DNA from: Metallyticus violacea | Lineage: Eukaryota > Arthropoda > Insecta > Mantodea > Metallyticidae | DNA: 64,000 bases | Assembly (NCBI GenBank): GCA_030762175.1 | Contig: CM060838.1 | Coordinates: 15,258,001-15,322,000, forward strand | Direction of reading: 5' to 3' | Shown: positions 11,565-22,559 of the stretch, piece by piece | How positions within the stretch are numbered: the first letter of the stretch is position 1 | How the letters are laid out: each line of letters begins with the position of its first letter | Made by a program: the position numbers and the translations under genes | The notes under the pieces: generated by a model | Databases searched by the model: none | The model's input: the letters and a program-made list of their open reading frames with translations, nothing else | What the model was told of the DNA's origin: nothing

Positions 11565-12125
11565 CAAAAAAAAAAAAAAAAAAACCAGAGATACCCCCAC
11601 TTTCGTCTTCTAGTTACATTAAAAGAATAAGGAATCGGAGAAACATTGGTGATTGACTTTTATCAGATGGGAGTTTGAAGTTTATTCAAGCGGTCACACA
11701 ATCCCGAGCCATATCAGCGTTCCGAAAGGAAGCAGACCATCGTGGATTAGCGTAATGTGTTCTTGGTGTTCAGGAAACATTCTCTTTTTGAAATTGAAAG
11801 CGGAAAGCCCTGAGATCGTCTTGAGCAAGGACGGGAGGAAACTGGCGGGTGAGGAGACTTGGAGAGTGGTATTTCAGCTTGGCGTTTATCACTATAATAG
11901 CTGAAACGCGGTCAGGAACCGCACCGCTTTTATGGGGCTAGTGCACATTTGTTCGGAGGCATCCTGCGGTGCAACCCGTCGTCCACTGGCTCTCGCCACG
12001 TCTTGCAGTCATCAGTTCTGACAGCAACGCCACTCTCTGAGGTGTCTGACGAGACAGCCCGGCATAAACAACATGCCATCCTTTTCCTTCAGCCGTAGAG
12101 GCTTTTAAAATCTCGTTCAAAGTTT
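11565..12125. other. GC-richer island with overlapping frames, unknown
   Basis: After an A run at 11566-11583, the stretch 11650-12120 is clearly less AT-rich than its surroundings. It holds an 83-codon plus-strand frame (11653-11904) and a 60-codon minus-strand frame (11938-12120; it begins at a non-ATG codon and includes TPQRVALLSELMTARRGESQ). Neither is recognised and neither has convincing splice sites at both ends. It may be a fragment of an old gene or of a transposon. Confidence 0.25.
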
Positions 12126-12419
12126 AGTAATCAAAATATTTTCTTTTTATTAAGAATGTAAATTATAATTGAAATATGTGGTTTTACATCTAAATTCAGC
12201 TATAAAATATAAACATAATATATTTATATTTCATATTTGTCGATTATGAACACACTGAAATGAATTTTTTTTTTCAAATTATTAATTTTGTAGTACTTGA
12301 CTGTTAATAAAAAGAAATTGATCGCGGCTTAGTAGTTATAAAGAGAGTTAATTGTTAAACTATTTTTGTTAGAACATTAAAATATTATTAATTGTAATAT
12401 TTGTATCTCCAGTGCGCTC

Positions 12420-12679
12420 AGTAGTGCTACAGAGGCACCACCGGCGATGGACACTGGTGATACATGAGATGAAATGATAAATTGGGAAAGGAGTAATTTT
12501 TTAAGGAAGGAAACGTTCCGGGGCTAAGTTTAGGGTACCTCCCCAGCATTTGCCATTTATGAGGACTGAGGAAAACCTGGAAAAAAACTCGGCCAAGAAG
12601 GACGGTCCTGGCAGGATTCGAACCCCAGACCTCTCGCTTACGAGTCCGTGCCTTAACGACCTCGGCCATCCGTGGCGGT
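12420..12679 (-). mobile_element. SINE-A, 3' end slightly short
   Basis: Minus-strand copy with an intact tRNA head (ACCGCCACGGATGGCCGAGG, B box GGTTCGAATCCTG) and body. The terminal GGGCGTTAAACACTATT block is missing or replaced near 12420. Confidence 0.8.
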
Positions 12680-13630
12680 CGCTAATCTCCGAGAACCGAC
12701 TTGTTCGCTCATAGGAAAAAAACTTGCGGGAAATAAAACTGATGGCACGGTATTATTTACTTCATTCATATTTAAAAATTACATTATGTTAAATTTATTT
12801 CTACTGAAATCCAACTGAGATCCATTACATGAATTTACATTACTATATCTCCTTAAATATTTATGAATAATATTGAAATGAACATAACCTGATACCCTTT
12901 GTTCTAATAAAGTAAAAAAAAAAAAAAAATACCCCTATTCCATGATCTTTGCAGAACTATGAACTATAACTTTCCAATTGATATTTTTTTAAAATAATTG
13001 TTAATTTATTCCCCAAAATTTTTTCTCGAAAACTATCATTTATGGAATCTTTACGTAATTTCTTATCCCATTCAATCTGAAATTAAAAATATTTTACAGT
13101 GCCGTTACCCCATGTAGCAAATGTTTCTCACAGCATCGTGTGGACATACACTCTCGCATTTTGACCTTTTCGCCATTCTCTCCTCGCTTCTGTCCGCAAG
13201 GCGCTCGAGGCTGTCCTAATATTATCTACATAGCAACCGCAAAGTATTTGTCTCTTAGCAGCTATCGACCAGGAAGCATTTGGCATTTCGAGTTCATAGC
13301 TCACAATTAAATACTAATTTTTGTTACTTGTTTCATATTTTATGCAGTCTTTCATTTTCGTGTTTATCACAATTTGTGGGCTGGAGCATTACTACTATTT
13401 TGAAATATGGCTTGTTTGTTAATTTAGCATCCCAGGGTCAAATGTTAACTATTATTATTGCAACCGATTTTTCTATTTTTATTATTAGATATAACTGAAA
13501 CTAGTTGAGATCCCCTATCTATTTTTAACGTTCTTCTAATGCGTCCTCCTGCTCGTAATATTTGAGTTTGCATCGGCGTGACAGCTACGATAATTATTTC
13601 GAGATGTGCAACAGCGTAAATTTCTCCCAC
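12680..13630. other. AT-rich sequence, nothing recognised
   Basis: It contains an A run near 12914-12929 and chance frames only. Confidence 0.45.
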
Positions 13631-13632
13631 AG

Positions 13633-13765
13633 TTACCGAACTGAATCAATGGGTTGGCTCAGGCTTAACGCTTTGGGATTCTTTTCGGGAGGTCAAGGGT
13701 TCAAACTGTTGTGAACTAACCCGACAGCTTATCCGCGGTTTTCTTCAGTCCATTTTAAGAAAGGA
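13633..13765 (+). mobile_element. SINE-C copy, diverged
   Basis: A tRNA-like head (GGGTTGGCTCAGGCTTAACGC as A-box region, then GGGAGGTCAAGGGTTCAAAC as B-box region) is followed by GTTGTGAACTAACCCGACAG and CGCGGTTTTCTTCAGTCC. The same order of blocks occurs at 19411-19545, which defines the family inside this window. It lies just upstream of the CCTA array. Confidence 0.55.
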
Positions 13766-13824
13766 TAACTATTTCTCTGCCATTTCTCTGCCTCTTATTC
13801 AGCTTAAAACTTATAAATCATATT

Positions 13825-15197
13825 CTACCTACCTACCTACCTACCTACCTACCTACCTACCTACCTACCTACCTACCTACCTACCTACCTACCTACCTAC
13901 CTACCTACCTACCTACCTACCTACCTACCTACCTACCTACCTACCTACCTACCTACCTACCTACCTACCTACCTACCTACCTACCTACCTACCTACCTAC
14001 CTACCTACCTACCTACCTACCTACCTACCTACCTACCTACCTACCTACCTACCTACCTACCTACCTACCTACCTACCTACCTACCTACCTACCTACCTAC
14101 CTACCTACCTACCTACCTACCTACCTACCTACCTACCTACCTACCTACCTACCTACCTACCTACCTACCTACCTACCTACCTACCTACCTACCTACCTAC
14201 CTACCTACCTACCTACCTACCTACCTACCTACCTACCTACCTACCTACCTACCTACCTACCTACCTACCTACCTACCTACCTACCTACCTACCTACCTAC
14301 CTACCTACCTACCTACCTACCTACCTACCTACCTACCTACCTACCTACCTACCTACCTACCTACCTACCTACCTACCTACCTACCTACCTACCTACCTAC
14401 CTACCTACCTACCTACCTACCTACCTACCTACCTACCTACCTACCTACCTACCTACCTACCTACCTACCTACCTACCTACCTACCTACCTACCTACCTAC
14501 CTACCTACCTACCTACCTACCTACCTACCTACCTACCTACCTACCTACCTACCTACCTACCTACCTACCTACCTACCTACCTACCTACCTACCTACCTAC
14601 CTACCTACCTACCTACCTACCTACCTACCTACCTACCTACCTACCTACCTACCTACCTACCTACCTACCTACCTACCTACCTACCTACCTACCTACCTAC
14701 CTACCTACCTACCTACCTACCTACCTACCTACCTACCTACCTACCTACCTACCTACCTACCTACCTACCTACCTACCTACCTACCTACCTACCTACCTAC
14801 CTACCTACCTACCTACCTACCTACCTACCTACCTACCTACCTACCTACCTACCTACCTACCTACCTACCTACCTACCTACCTACCTACCTACCTACCTAC
14901 CTACCTACCTACCTACCTACCTACCTACCTACCTACCTACCTACCTACCTACCTACCTACCTACCTACCTACCTACCTACCTACCTACCTACCTACCTAC
15001 CTACCTACCTACCTACCTACCTACCTACCTACCTACCTACCTACCTACCTACCTACCTACCTACCTACCTACCTACCTACCTACCTACCTACCTACCTAC
15101 CTACCTACCTACCTACCTACCTACCTACCTACCTACCTACCTACCTACCTACCTACCTACCTACCTACCTACCTACCTACCTACCTACCTACCTACC
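13825..15197. repeat. (CCTA)n / (TAGG)n microsatellite, about 343 units
   Basis: About 1372 bp of the tetranucleotide CTAC repeat without any visible interruption, bounded by ATATT on the left and degenerating on the right into CCACCCATCCATCCATC (15197-15213). It differs from the usual insect telomere repeat (TTAGG), which has five bases. The plus strand is stop-free in all three frames (Leu-Pro-Thr-Tyr periodicity) but contains no ATG, so no coding role is proposed. The G-rich strand has GG every four bases and could form two-layer quadruplex structures. Confidence 0.97.
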
Positions 15198-15213
15198 CAC
15201 CCATCCATCCATC

Positions 15214-15688
15214 TGTGTTTGTAATGTCATCGAGGCTGCCTCGGCATAGGATTGACCATTCATTCAGGGAGTCCCTCAGTGAGCATGTGTAATGTATTTG
15301 CGTCCAGAGCAATTAGCTTCCTGAAAGACGAGTGACCCCTGCATCCTAGGGGGTGTAGGTTTTACAAATGAAGGGAGACAAATACATCGAAAGCAGTTAC
15401 CAAAATACCCGTAAGTAAAATTAAATAGAGACAATTGTCAACTATATAGCAATGAATATAGACACTTTTTTCTGAAATGCTTTTTTATTTATCGTCTAGA
15501 CTTTTATGCTCTTTTTAAGTAGACGCATTTGAATGTTATATATTTATCCTATTGGTTCTGTCAGTCTCAAAGATATTCTGGAAGCTATTCTATACCTTTG
15601 CATCTTTCACCACTTCTTTAAAGCACTGCAAATGTATTTATTAAAGCATTTCTTTAAAATCGAAAAGCAAAAATAAGGATGGAACTAT
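15214..15688. other. Sequence after the CCTA array, nothing recognised
   Basis: The first 150 bp are moderately GC-rich (GAGGCTGCCTCGGCATAGGA and so on) and may belong to a dispersed repeat I cannot name. The rest is AT-rich. Confidence 0.4.

Positions 15689-15737
<49 letters not shown>
15689..15737. repeat. (AAT)n microsatellite
   Basis: About 16 perfect AAT units. Confidence 0.95.
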
Positions 15738-15738
<1 letters not shown>

Positions 15739-15943
15739 CTGTGATTTATAAGAACTATAACTTTTTTTCTTTATTTATTCGGCTGGAAATTAACTCATGT
15801 CTCAAGTTTAACGTCAAATTAAGCGGGATGTATGGAGTTTTGATTCTCTGTCAGGTGATGGGCAGATGTTTATTCTTTATTCCGTATTGTTGACTTTTAT
15901 GTTTGGCAGCTGTTTTCGACATTTTGTTCTAGTCGCTGTGAAA

Positions 15944-17081
15944 ATGCAGTACACATTAAATCAACAGCTCTTCCTTGTGAAGCAATGCTGGATTACGAGT
16001 TTAATTAGACGTACTCGAAGGGCATACCAGAGAGAATTTAAGTGTTCGCAATCCCCCCGGAAGCAACACCTGGCACTGGTAAACAAACTGGGCACAGATG
16101 GATCTCTGGTGAGTGTAAAAGGCAAGCGTCGTTCATCTTGACTGGCCATGGTTGTTATGGACACCTCTGGAGCAGTCACCCCGTAAGTCATTAAGACGTT
16201 TGTCTCGGGAGACCGAGTATATCTACTCAATGTGTCACAGGGCTGCGAAAAGTACTCCCCTAAAACTGTTGTTCAGCAGTAGCAGGAACCAGATAAGAAT
16301 AAAAGAGTGAAGTATTGCTGTTGTTGAGCCGTTCATTGTGCAAAATTTTGGCATATGGTTCCCAAATGAAGAATGGTTCCATTTAAGCGGCTATGACAAC
16401 TCACAGAACTCACGTTATTGAGCCGTCCGAAATCTGCATGCCATTCGCGGTTTGGTTTGGTTTTTTATTTACGGACGCTCTTCAACATCTCGGGTCTTCA
16501 GTGTCCCATTCAACTCAGGGCGTGAAACGGCCGACAAATTTTGCTCAGAGGTCTCTTCTTTCAGGCTTGAGGTATAGTTACCACCAGTTACCACCAGGAC
16601 CGACAACATGTCATTCATGAAGCACCCATATTCCCAGTTAAAGTCTGAATTTGGTGCGCAATATCTGCACAGAGAACAGTGACACCTTTTTTTTTTTTTT
16701 TTTTTTTGACCAGACTGTGGACACTGCAGATTACCGCGAAATTTTCAAGCTTATTGAGCAGCTGGACGATATAGAGCTGGGTCATATTTTCAACAAGATG
16801 GCGCCACATGCCATTCATCAAATCGATCTATGACACCAATTGAAAATTTCTTTAATCTCCAAGAACCCGTGGCCAACGAGATCTCCTGATTTGAAAACGC
16901 TATACTTATTTCTACAGGGTTACTGAAAAGACAAGATTTTACGCCTCACGCCCTCCTGATATCGGACGATTTTAAGCACAACATTACACAGGAGATTAAT
17001 GGTATTGACAACACAATCTCCAACGAGCTAGTTGGGCTATGCCTTATGCAGGCAGGAGGACATTTTCAATGTTTTCAATAG
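15944..17081 (+). pseudogene. Tc1/mariner-superfamily transposase, near full span, broken by a SINE
   Basis: Starts at ATG 15944 with MQYTLNQQLFLVKQCWITSL, the N-terminal DNA-binding helix pattern of the insect transposase group beginning 'MQYT.EQR.F.V..FW'. Blocks follow in family order: LALVNKLGTDGS; VRRLSRET (about 16190); NEEWFHLSGYDNSQNSRY (about 16365), the region of the first catalytic Asp, which reads Asn here; then after the SINE, QLDDIELGHIFNKMAPHA (the QDGAPPH region, also altered); WPTRSPDL (about 16870); and a terminal GLCLMQAGGHFQCFQ before TAG at 17079. A reverse SINE-B (16455-16607) and a T run (16687-16707) interrupt it, with several stops and frame shifts. It is inactive. 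No terminal inverted repeats were found. Confidence 0.85.
16455..16607 (-). mobile_element. SINE-B, internally deleted, inside transposase pseudogene
   Basis: On the minus strand the head (GTCGGTCCTGGTGGTAACTG) and the last 100 bp (GCCTGAAAGA to GAGCGTCCGTAAAT) are present, but about 130 bp between them are missing. It splits the transposase pseudogene and so inserted later. Confidence 0.75.
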
Positions 17082-17192
17082 AGATTAATAATCCCCCAAA
17101 GTTACTCTACATTTTAGGTATAATAAATTGTGGCTAAAATTATTCGTTTTGAAATAAATAAAGAAAGAACTGTGTTAGTTCTATAATAACCA

Positions 17193-17520
17193 CACTATAT
17201 TTATTTATTTTACTTTACAAAAAAGGATTCCGTTTTACCAGGTACAATTGTTATTACAATGTATACAACACATACACAATACAGTTAATGGCATTTACAA
17301 TTGAGCATATTACTTGTTAAATGCTACATTCTCCAAATAAACTATCTTCAAGCAATGTTCTAAATTGTAGTTGTGGCCGGGAGTTCTTGGTATTGACGAC
17401 AGGGTGTTCCAGAGACGATTAGCGGCAACTGTGAAGGCAGATAAAAAATAAGAGTTTGGTGTAAGGATGTATAGAATTGTTATTCGATCGGGTGTTTAAA
17501 TTATGATGGAAATAAAAGGG
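17193..17520 (-). mobile_element. LINE 3' end: ORF2 C-terminus plus tail
   Basis: On the minus strand, allowing one frameshift, the sequence reads TRSNNNSIHPYTKLLFF, then SAFTVAANRLWNTLSSIPRT, then HCLKIVYLE and a stop near 17308. This is the usual end of non-LTR retrotransposon ORF2 ('...SF..A.RLWN.LP......F...L...L'). The following 115 bp end in an AAATAAATA-type tail at about 17193, next to 17190. The rest of the element is absent, as expected for 5' truncation. The clade (for example CR1 or Jockey) is not resolved. Confidence 0.55.
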
Positions 17521-17592
17521 TGGATAGGCAAAGAAACGTTTAATGTTTATTATGATCATCTACTATATGACTGTGTTTGCATTGTATGCCGC

Positions 17593-17884
17593 GTCGGTCC
17601 TGGTGGTGTAGTGGTAACCATACTTGCCTCCTAAACTCAAGATCGCGGGTTCAAACCCGGCCAGGATCGATGTTTTCGGGCGTAAAATCCTAAGTATGGC
17701 TTTTTTCGGAAGGGAAGTAAAGCCGAGAGTCCCGTGTCGTACATTTACGGCACGAAAAAGAACCTCAAGCCTGAAAGAGAGGCCTCTGAGCAAAATTTGT
17801 CGGCCGTTTCACGCCCGGAATTGAATGGGACACTGATGACCGGAGATGTTAAAGAGCGTCCGTAAATTTAAAAAAAAAAAAAAA
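17593..17884 (+). mobile_element. SINE-B, full length
   Basis: The head GTCGGTCCTGGTGGTGTAGT, anticodon-loop region CTTGCCTCCTAAACTCAAGA, B box GGTTCAAACCC and closing CCAGGATCG are followed by the body and the end GATGTTAAAGAGCGTCC, then an A-rich tail. The loop CT-CCT-AA resembles tRNA-Arg(CCT). Confidence 0.88.
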
Positions 17885-17889
17885 GTGGG

Positions 17890-19405
17890 GCGGGTTCCCT
17901 TTGTGGAATAAAATGGATTCCTTTCCGGCTAACATGATCCGTCAAGGCCATCCGTTTGCGACTTAAAATATGCTGATAATCTGTTTCTTGATGACCAAGA
18001 CAAGGGACAAATGCCATCTCTTTAGCTTCCTTTTACTTTGGCTAAGATGGCGATTTTCGCATTGAAAATGTTTTGCTTCCTCTCAATGTGAAAATGATAA
18101 ATCGACCTTTATCTCCAGTCAATATTTGAAAGAAATCCCTTATTTTTTGACTTCCTATGGCTTAGGAGCAAGCACTCTTGGAACCCACAGCTCAAAAGCC
18201 TAAAGAAATGTTAAGAAACTTTCATAACTGACTTAATATGTTTTCTCACAGGTATAGAGCCTTAGAACTGATGTAATAATTTTTCTCTATGTTTGAAAAA
18301 TTTATACCCTGAAGATAAACACTGTAAGCATAGCAAATTCCCGCCCCCCCCAAAAAAAAAAACTCTATTGCAACAGTGACTAAGCGTCAGCCCAAAGAAA
18401 CGACTATAAGATAGGCATATATTTCAATTTAATAGCGTGGCAAAGGTTTAACCTGAAACTACGTTACCTTACCTTAAATTACGGGCATTCATTATTGAAC
18501 AGTTCTCTTACATGTGTTATCAGCACCACTAAATTGACTTTTTAGTTCAGATTACATTTTCACTGTCTGATAGCATTACCGGGTCATTATTCCTTGACTG
18601 CTATAAACCTTGAATTCATGCTTATGATAAATACGGAAACGCAGCTACTGGCCTTTGTTAAAACAAGAGCTTTGTGTTTCAGAATATTCCCACACGGGCT
18701 GTAGAAATAGCAGCTGAGTAGTCTGTATAATGCAGGTGTGCTTTTATTCAGAGTAAAGAAAAAACAGCCTAGCTCTATATTAAGTTTTTATATTAGCATA
18801 TAAATAAGGTGCAGCAAGGGCTTTTTTTTAACCTACTTGTTTTCATTTCGGGAAATAAAAAAGAGAAGCAGAGGTTTTAAAGCACCGGCTCTCGCATATT
18901 TCTCTCTTGTGAAATTAGATATCTTAGGCGGTGATTACAAAGCTAGGCGAAAAGGGAATGTCTGTAAACCAGGAGGGAAAAAATATCCCTTGACAAAATT
19001 AAGGGAAATGCAGTGCGGTTACTGTTCCTGCAACAAAGGCATCACTGGACTCCAAAAAAAAGCCATTCCTGCAGAAGAACGTTTTTTACAGTGTAAAACT
19101 GTGTGACCGTGATCAACAATTTGTAAAGATGTAAAAAAATGATGATTATAATTAATCATTTGTTTAATGGTATCACCTATCCTATCACCACTTGTCATTA
19201 GAAAAGGGGGCAGCGCCTAGGAAAATTTTAGGTTTTTGATTAAGCGAATTAGATGAATGATATATTTAAGAATATATTTTCGGTTATCTACTCCCTAACC
19301 CCCCCCCTTTTCCTGACAAATTGAAATAAAACACCAGTACTAGCTCTCATGATGCCACATGTTGACTCCTGGAATGTATTGTCAATTAATCTCGATACTT
19401 AACTT
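17890..19405. other. AT-rich sequence, nothing recognised
   Basis: An 89-codon plus-strand frame at 18837-19106 is basic and Cys-containing but matches nothing I know and begins in a T run. C and A runs occur near 18343-18361. No gene is supported. Confidence 0.4.
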
Positions 19406-19410
19406 TAGCA

Positions 19411-19545
19411 AACCGAGCGAGGTGACTCAGGCACTAAGATTGAAGTTCGCATTACGGAGTGTCGAGTTCAATTCCCGTTGAACTGGTCATCCTAACATCG
19501 ACTTTTTTTCCCCCGTGGTTTTCCTTGATCACTTAAGCGAATATT
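19411..19545 (+). mobile_element. SINE-C copy
   Basis: It begins ACCGAGCGAGGTGACTCAGG (A-box region). The B-box region GAGTTCAATTCCCGTTGAAC is followed by GTGGTTTTCCTTGATCAC and AAGCGAATA. The block order matches 13633-13765, and the head is the common insect 'GAGCGAGGTGGCTCAG' type. Confidence 0.6.
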
Positions 19546-19609
19546 TACATTCCACGAATTTTCCGTTCTTCTATTTCAATCATTTCATTACGTTGGTTCC
19601 GTTACAGAG

Positions 19610-19730
19610 CTGAACGAAAGAGTCAGGTCGAGGTGGGATGGTGCGGTGTGATGGTGACTTGCGCTTTGGAAAGGTTTCAGCCCCGGCGTCTGGACTGGAA
19701 GGGGACTTTTTCAGGGGCTCGAATTACTTG
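19610..19730 (+). repeat. Dispersed repeat D, copy 1
   Basis: Shares about 115 bp with the minus strand of 63011-63128: GAGGTGGG..GTGCGGTGTG, then TTGCGCTTTGGAA.GGTTTC, then a GGAAG..GACTTT.TCAGGG block. In the matching frame both copies read 'RGG..VRC.G.L.FG.VS.P..G.E..F.R', which may reflect only the DNA match. The origin is unknown. Confidence 0.55.
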
Positions 19731-20016
19731 GGGATGGGGGTTCCCATGTTAGGAGCTCAGCTGCGTCCGCCCTTAGATCCTGACCGCCCAGTGTCTCCCT
19801 CGTTTCATTCTTCCTACCGGAGGCGTTTCCATTGGGAGCATAGGCATAAATAACCAGCCGAAAGCAAGGCTCAATTACCGAAAAGTGTATACCTGCGCCC
19901 TAGGCCATCCATCCAACTTGAGCGACAGCCTACTATGTTTACATAATATATTTCTAATATTCAACAGTATGTTTTGAGATACTTTGCTGGTCAAGAGTAT
20001 GCAAGCGACGTATTCT

Positions 20017-20148
20017 GTATATATATATATATATCACTTGCGATTTCAAGTGTGACTTTTTCTTAGTGTTTTATCCTTTACCACTATTATAATTACTGTT
20101 AATTTGTTACATTGTTAATAGTGTTTCTTTATTTTTATTTTCTTTAAT

Positions 20149-20195
<47 letters not shown>
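20017..20195 (+). repeat. Dispersed repeat F, copy 1, flanked by (TA)n
   Basis: The segment 20046-20150 (CTTAGTGTTTTATCC, then TTGTTACATTGTTAATAGTG) recurs in the same orientation at 61641-61752. A TA tract at 20017-20034 and a longer one at 20152-20195 bracket it. Confidence 0.6.
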
Positions 20196-20199
<4 letters not shown>

Positions 20200-20200
<1 letters not shown>

Positions 20201-21180
20201 CCCTTACTTGATGGTGAACATTTTATGTAAGATTCTAGTAACTGAGAATCTTACTATAGCGCTTAACTTTAATTTAAATATGTAAAATAAAGTCGAAATG
20301 TTCCATCTGATTTTTCTCAAAGATGGCAGTGGTGTGTTGATATAAAAAGAGAAAACGGACCCAGCTAGTCCGATGAGCATTCCTTCAACCTTCATTCACA
20401 GTGCCAACATTTAAATACGAATATGGCAATACAAAACACACCAGATTGACCCTTCAGCACCAAGTCTGAGACAAAAGATGGCTATTTATTGTGCCGTCAG
20501 GAACAGGCTACTCCATTGGCGCCGTTTCTCCTATGCCCTTACTTTATTCTCTCTGTCTCACTACTTACCACTTTAGAGGAATTCCCCTTGTCTACTCTGT
20601 CCCTGGAGCAGGACTCTTACATCTCTATAGTTTTCGAAAACGAGTGGGTCCGAAACTTTACATTTTTATGTTAACAAATATTCCAATCTTATCTGTTTAA
20701 AGTTTATGAATTTTTTGTTCAAGTGGATTGATACTCCGTATTGTTATTTTGATTATGATGATGTTGCTTACTAATAAAACTACAACTCCATTATAACTTA
20801 ACTTTTTAGGTATTTGAAAGAATAAAAACAATTAGTAAGGTAGGTTAGTCTAAGCAAGAATTTAACAAAAGTCCAAGGTTTTACCCGTCAGTTAAGAAGA
20901 GTTTTCTGTTTAAATATAGATTTTAATCATAAGCGAAGGGCTAAAACATGTATCATTATTTCAGAGCCATACTAATTATATTTGTTTTGCCAGAGGTTTA
21001 TAAACGTGTTTAATACATATTGAAATACTTATATACGTTTATAATTTTGTCATTTTAATTTATGTATAATCGCAGAAGCATGATTTAAATTGTTTAGTAA
21101 GCCATTTAATTTATGCTTGGGATAGAGTATAAGCTAATCGCCCAATATTCTTATTCCAAGTTGTACGTTAACCCAAAATA
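20200..21180. other. AT-rich sequence, nothing recognised
   Basis: Two overlapping plus-strand frames at 20489-20700 sit in a pyrimidine-rich patch and show no coding character that I trust. Confidence 0.4.
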
Positions 21181-21186
21181 TATCGA

Positions 21187-21413
21187 CAATGGTGGCCGAG
21201 GTCACTAGGAAATCTGCGAATCCCGCCAGAAAATCTGAAATTCATTAGATATGCTTTAGTCCTCATAAATCTAAGTTTAGGGAAGCTGCCCTAAACTGCC
21301 TGGAATGCTTTTATCCTCCCAATTTTCCCCCATTTATCATTTAATTTAATATGTCATTGTTCAACCTTTGTATGTCTAAGCAGTGAAAACGGACATTAAA
21401 CACCATCAAGAAA
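21187..21413 (+). mobile_element. SINE-A, old and diverged
   Basis: ATGGTGGCCGAGGTCACTAG is recognisable as the A box. Then come GAATCCCGCCAG, TTTAGTCCTCATAAAT, CTAAGTTTAGG and the end GGACATTAAACACCATC. Internal deletions and many substitutions suggest an old copy. Confidence 0.6.
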
Positions 21414-21861
21414 AACAAAAGTAGAACTTTACTAGTTTTGCACTGATATACTATAAATCCCTCCATCCAGGGTGTTTCATCCTGGAACTGGACGCCTCCC
21501 ATGGGAGGGGTTTCGATTATTAAGGAGATTTTATTTCCGCTTATTTTCTTACAGAGAGCAGAGCAGGTGGTAAGCCGTCATCTCCCTTGCCATCTGGCAG
21601 GGAACTAAGGCACTACTTGGACGTGGAACGGCTGATAATTTAGTTCAGGGACTTCTTTTCCGGGCATGCAGTCCTTTAACGCGCCGTAAATATATGGTAC
21701 AAGACCCACGGTTTAAAACCTCTCCGGAAGAACTTGCGCTCGAAATTTTACTGAAAAGTCATAGATAGATAAGACTACAGACTGACAGACAGGTAGAGTA
21801 CGTAGGATATAAGCGGAAGACCAAGAAAGTTAAGAACTAAAATTTGTACTTTTGTTATTTT

Positions 21862-22080
21862 TAATATTGCTTAACGCCCATTCTTGCTAAAGCATCACAG
21901 GTTATGGGTAATGCCACATGGGATTCAATAATAAATTGATAAATTATTTTGGAGGGGAAGGAAGTGTTTCGGGTAACTTTCCGGCATTTGCTATTTATGA
22001 GGACTGGGGAAAATCTGAAAATAGTCATCGATCGGATATGAACCTGCAAACCTAGGTTCCAGATTGCAAAACTAAAATTC
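21862..22080 (-). mobile_element. SINE-A, old, head degraded
   Basis: On the minus strand the 3' end GAATGGGCGTTAAGCAATATT and the body (TTTTCCCCAGTCCTCATAAATAG, shown here only in part) are clear. The tRNA head is scrambled near 22030-22080. Confidence 0.6.
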
Positions 22081-22559
22081 GGTTTCATAGTCATTTTGGC
22101 ATTGTGCAGATAGGTTGTTTGGCATGGAGCATAAATGGTAAAAAATATAAATCACGTGTGAAGTAAGCACCGGTTGTTCAGAAATAAAAGCTGCTTATAT
22201 ATAATTAATTTTCAACAGTGTATATGTGTTTACAGCTGGACCTCCTCCATGGTCTATTACAAGTGTTTGCGACAACCAGTCTGGAGACCCTAAGATCACA
22301 TCCTGTTCAGCTCAAGGTGTTTGGGTAAAGTTTTTTTGGAGTTTTTTCTTTACCCTGAGAGGGTGGATACCAATAGCTTTAAAGCGCCAAGGACTCCGAG
22401 ATAATTTTATTTTTATCATTATTTTATTTCTCTCATCCATAGATTTAAGGACTCGCCGCCCAGTGCATCATGGCAATATCATTTTACAAGTCCGCTATAA
22501 TAAGTCATGCAAGAGTAGAATGCCCAGAAATTGACGACACAATGGTCTGGCTTTGGAAA

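Noticed and set aside
13825..15197. CCTA array as telomeric DNA or as a coding (Leu-Pro-Thr-Tyr) repeat
   Set aside because: The unit has four bases, not the five of TTAGG/CCTAA, and the array is internal with unique flanks. The open frames simply follow from the repeat and contain no start codon.
17563..17824. Overlapping frames with similar peptides at 17563-17824 and 61288-61528
   Set aside because: Both are translations of the SINE-B body, which is an RNA-derived repeat without coding role.
21468..21520. CAGGGTGTTTCATCCTGGAA as another transposon end like that at 9713
   Set aside because: Only one end was seen; no matching inverted end was found nearby and the similarity is about 13 bases.
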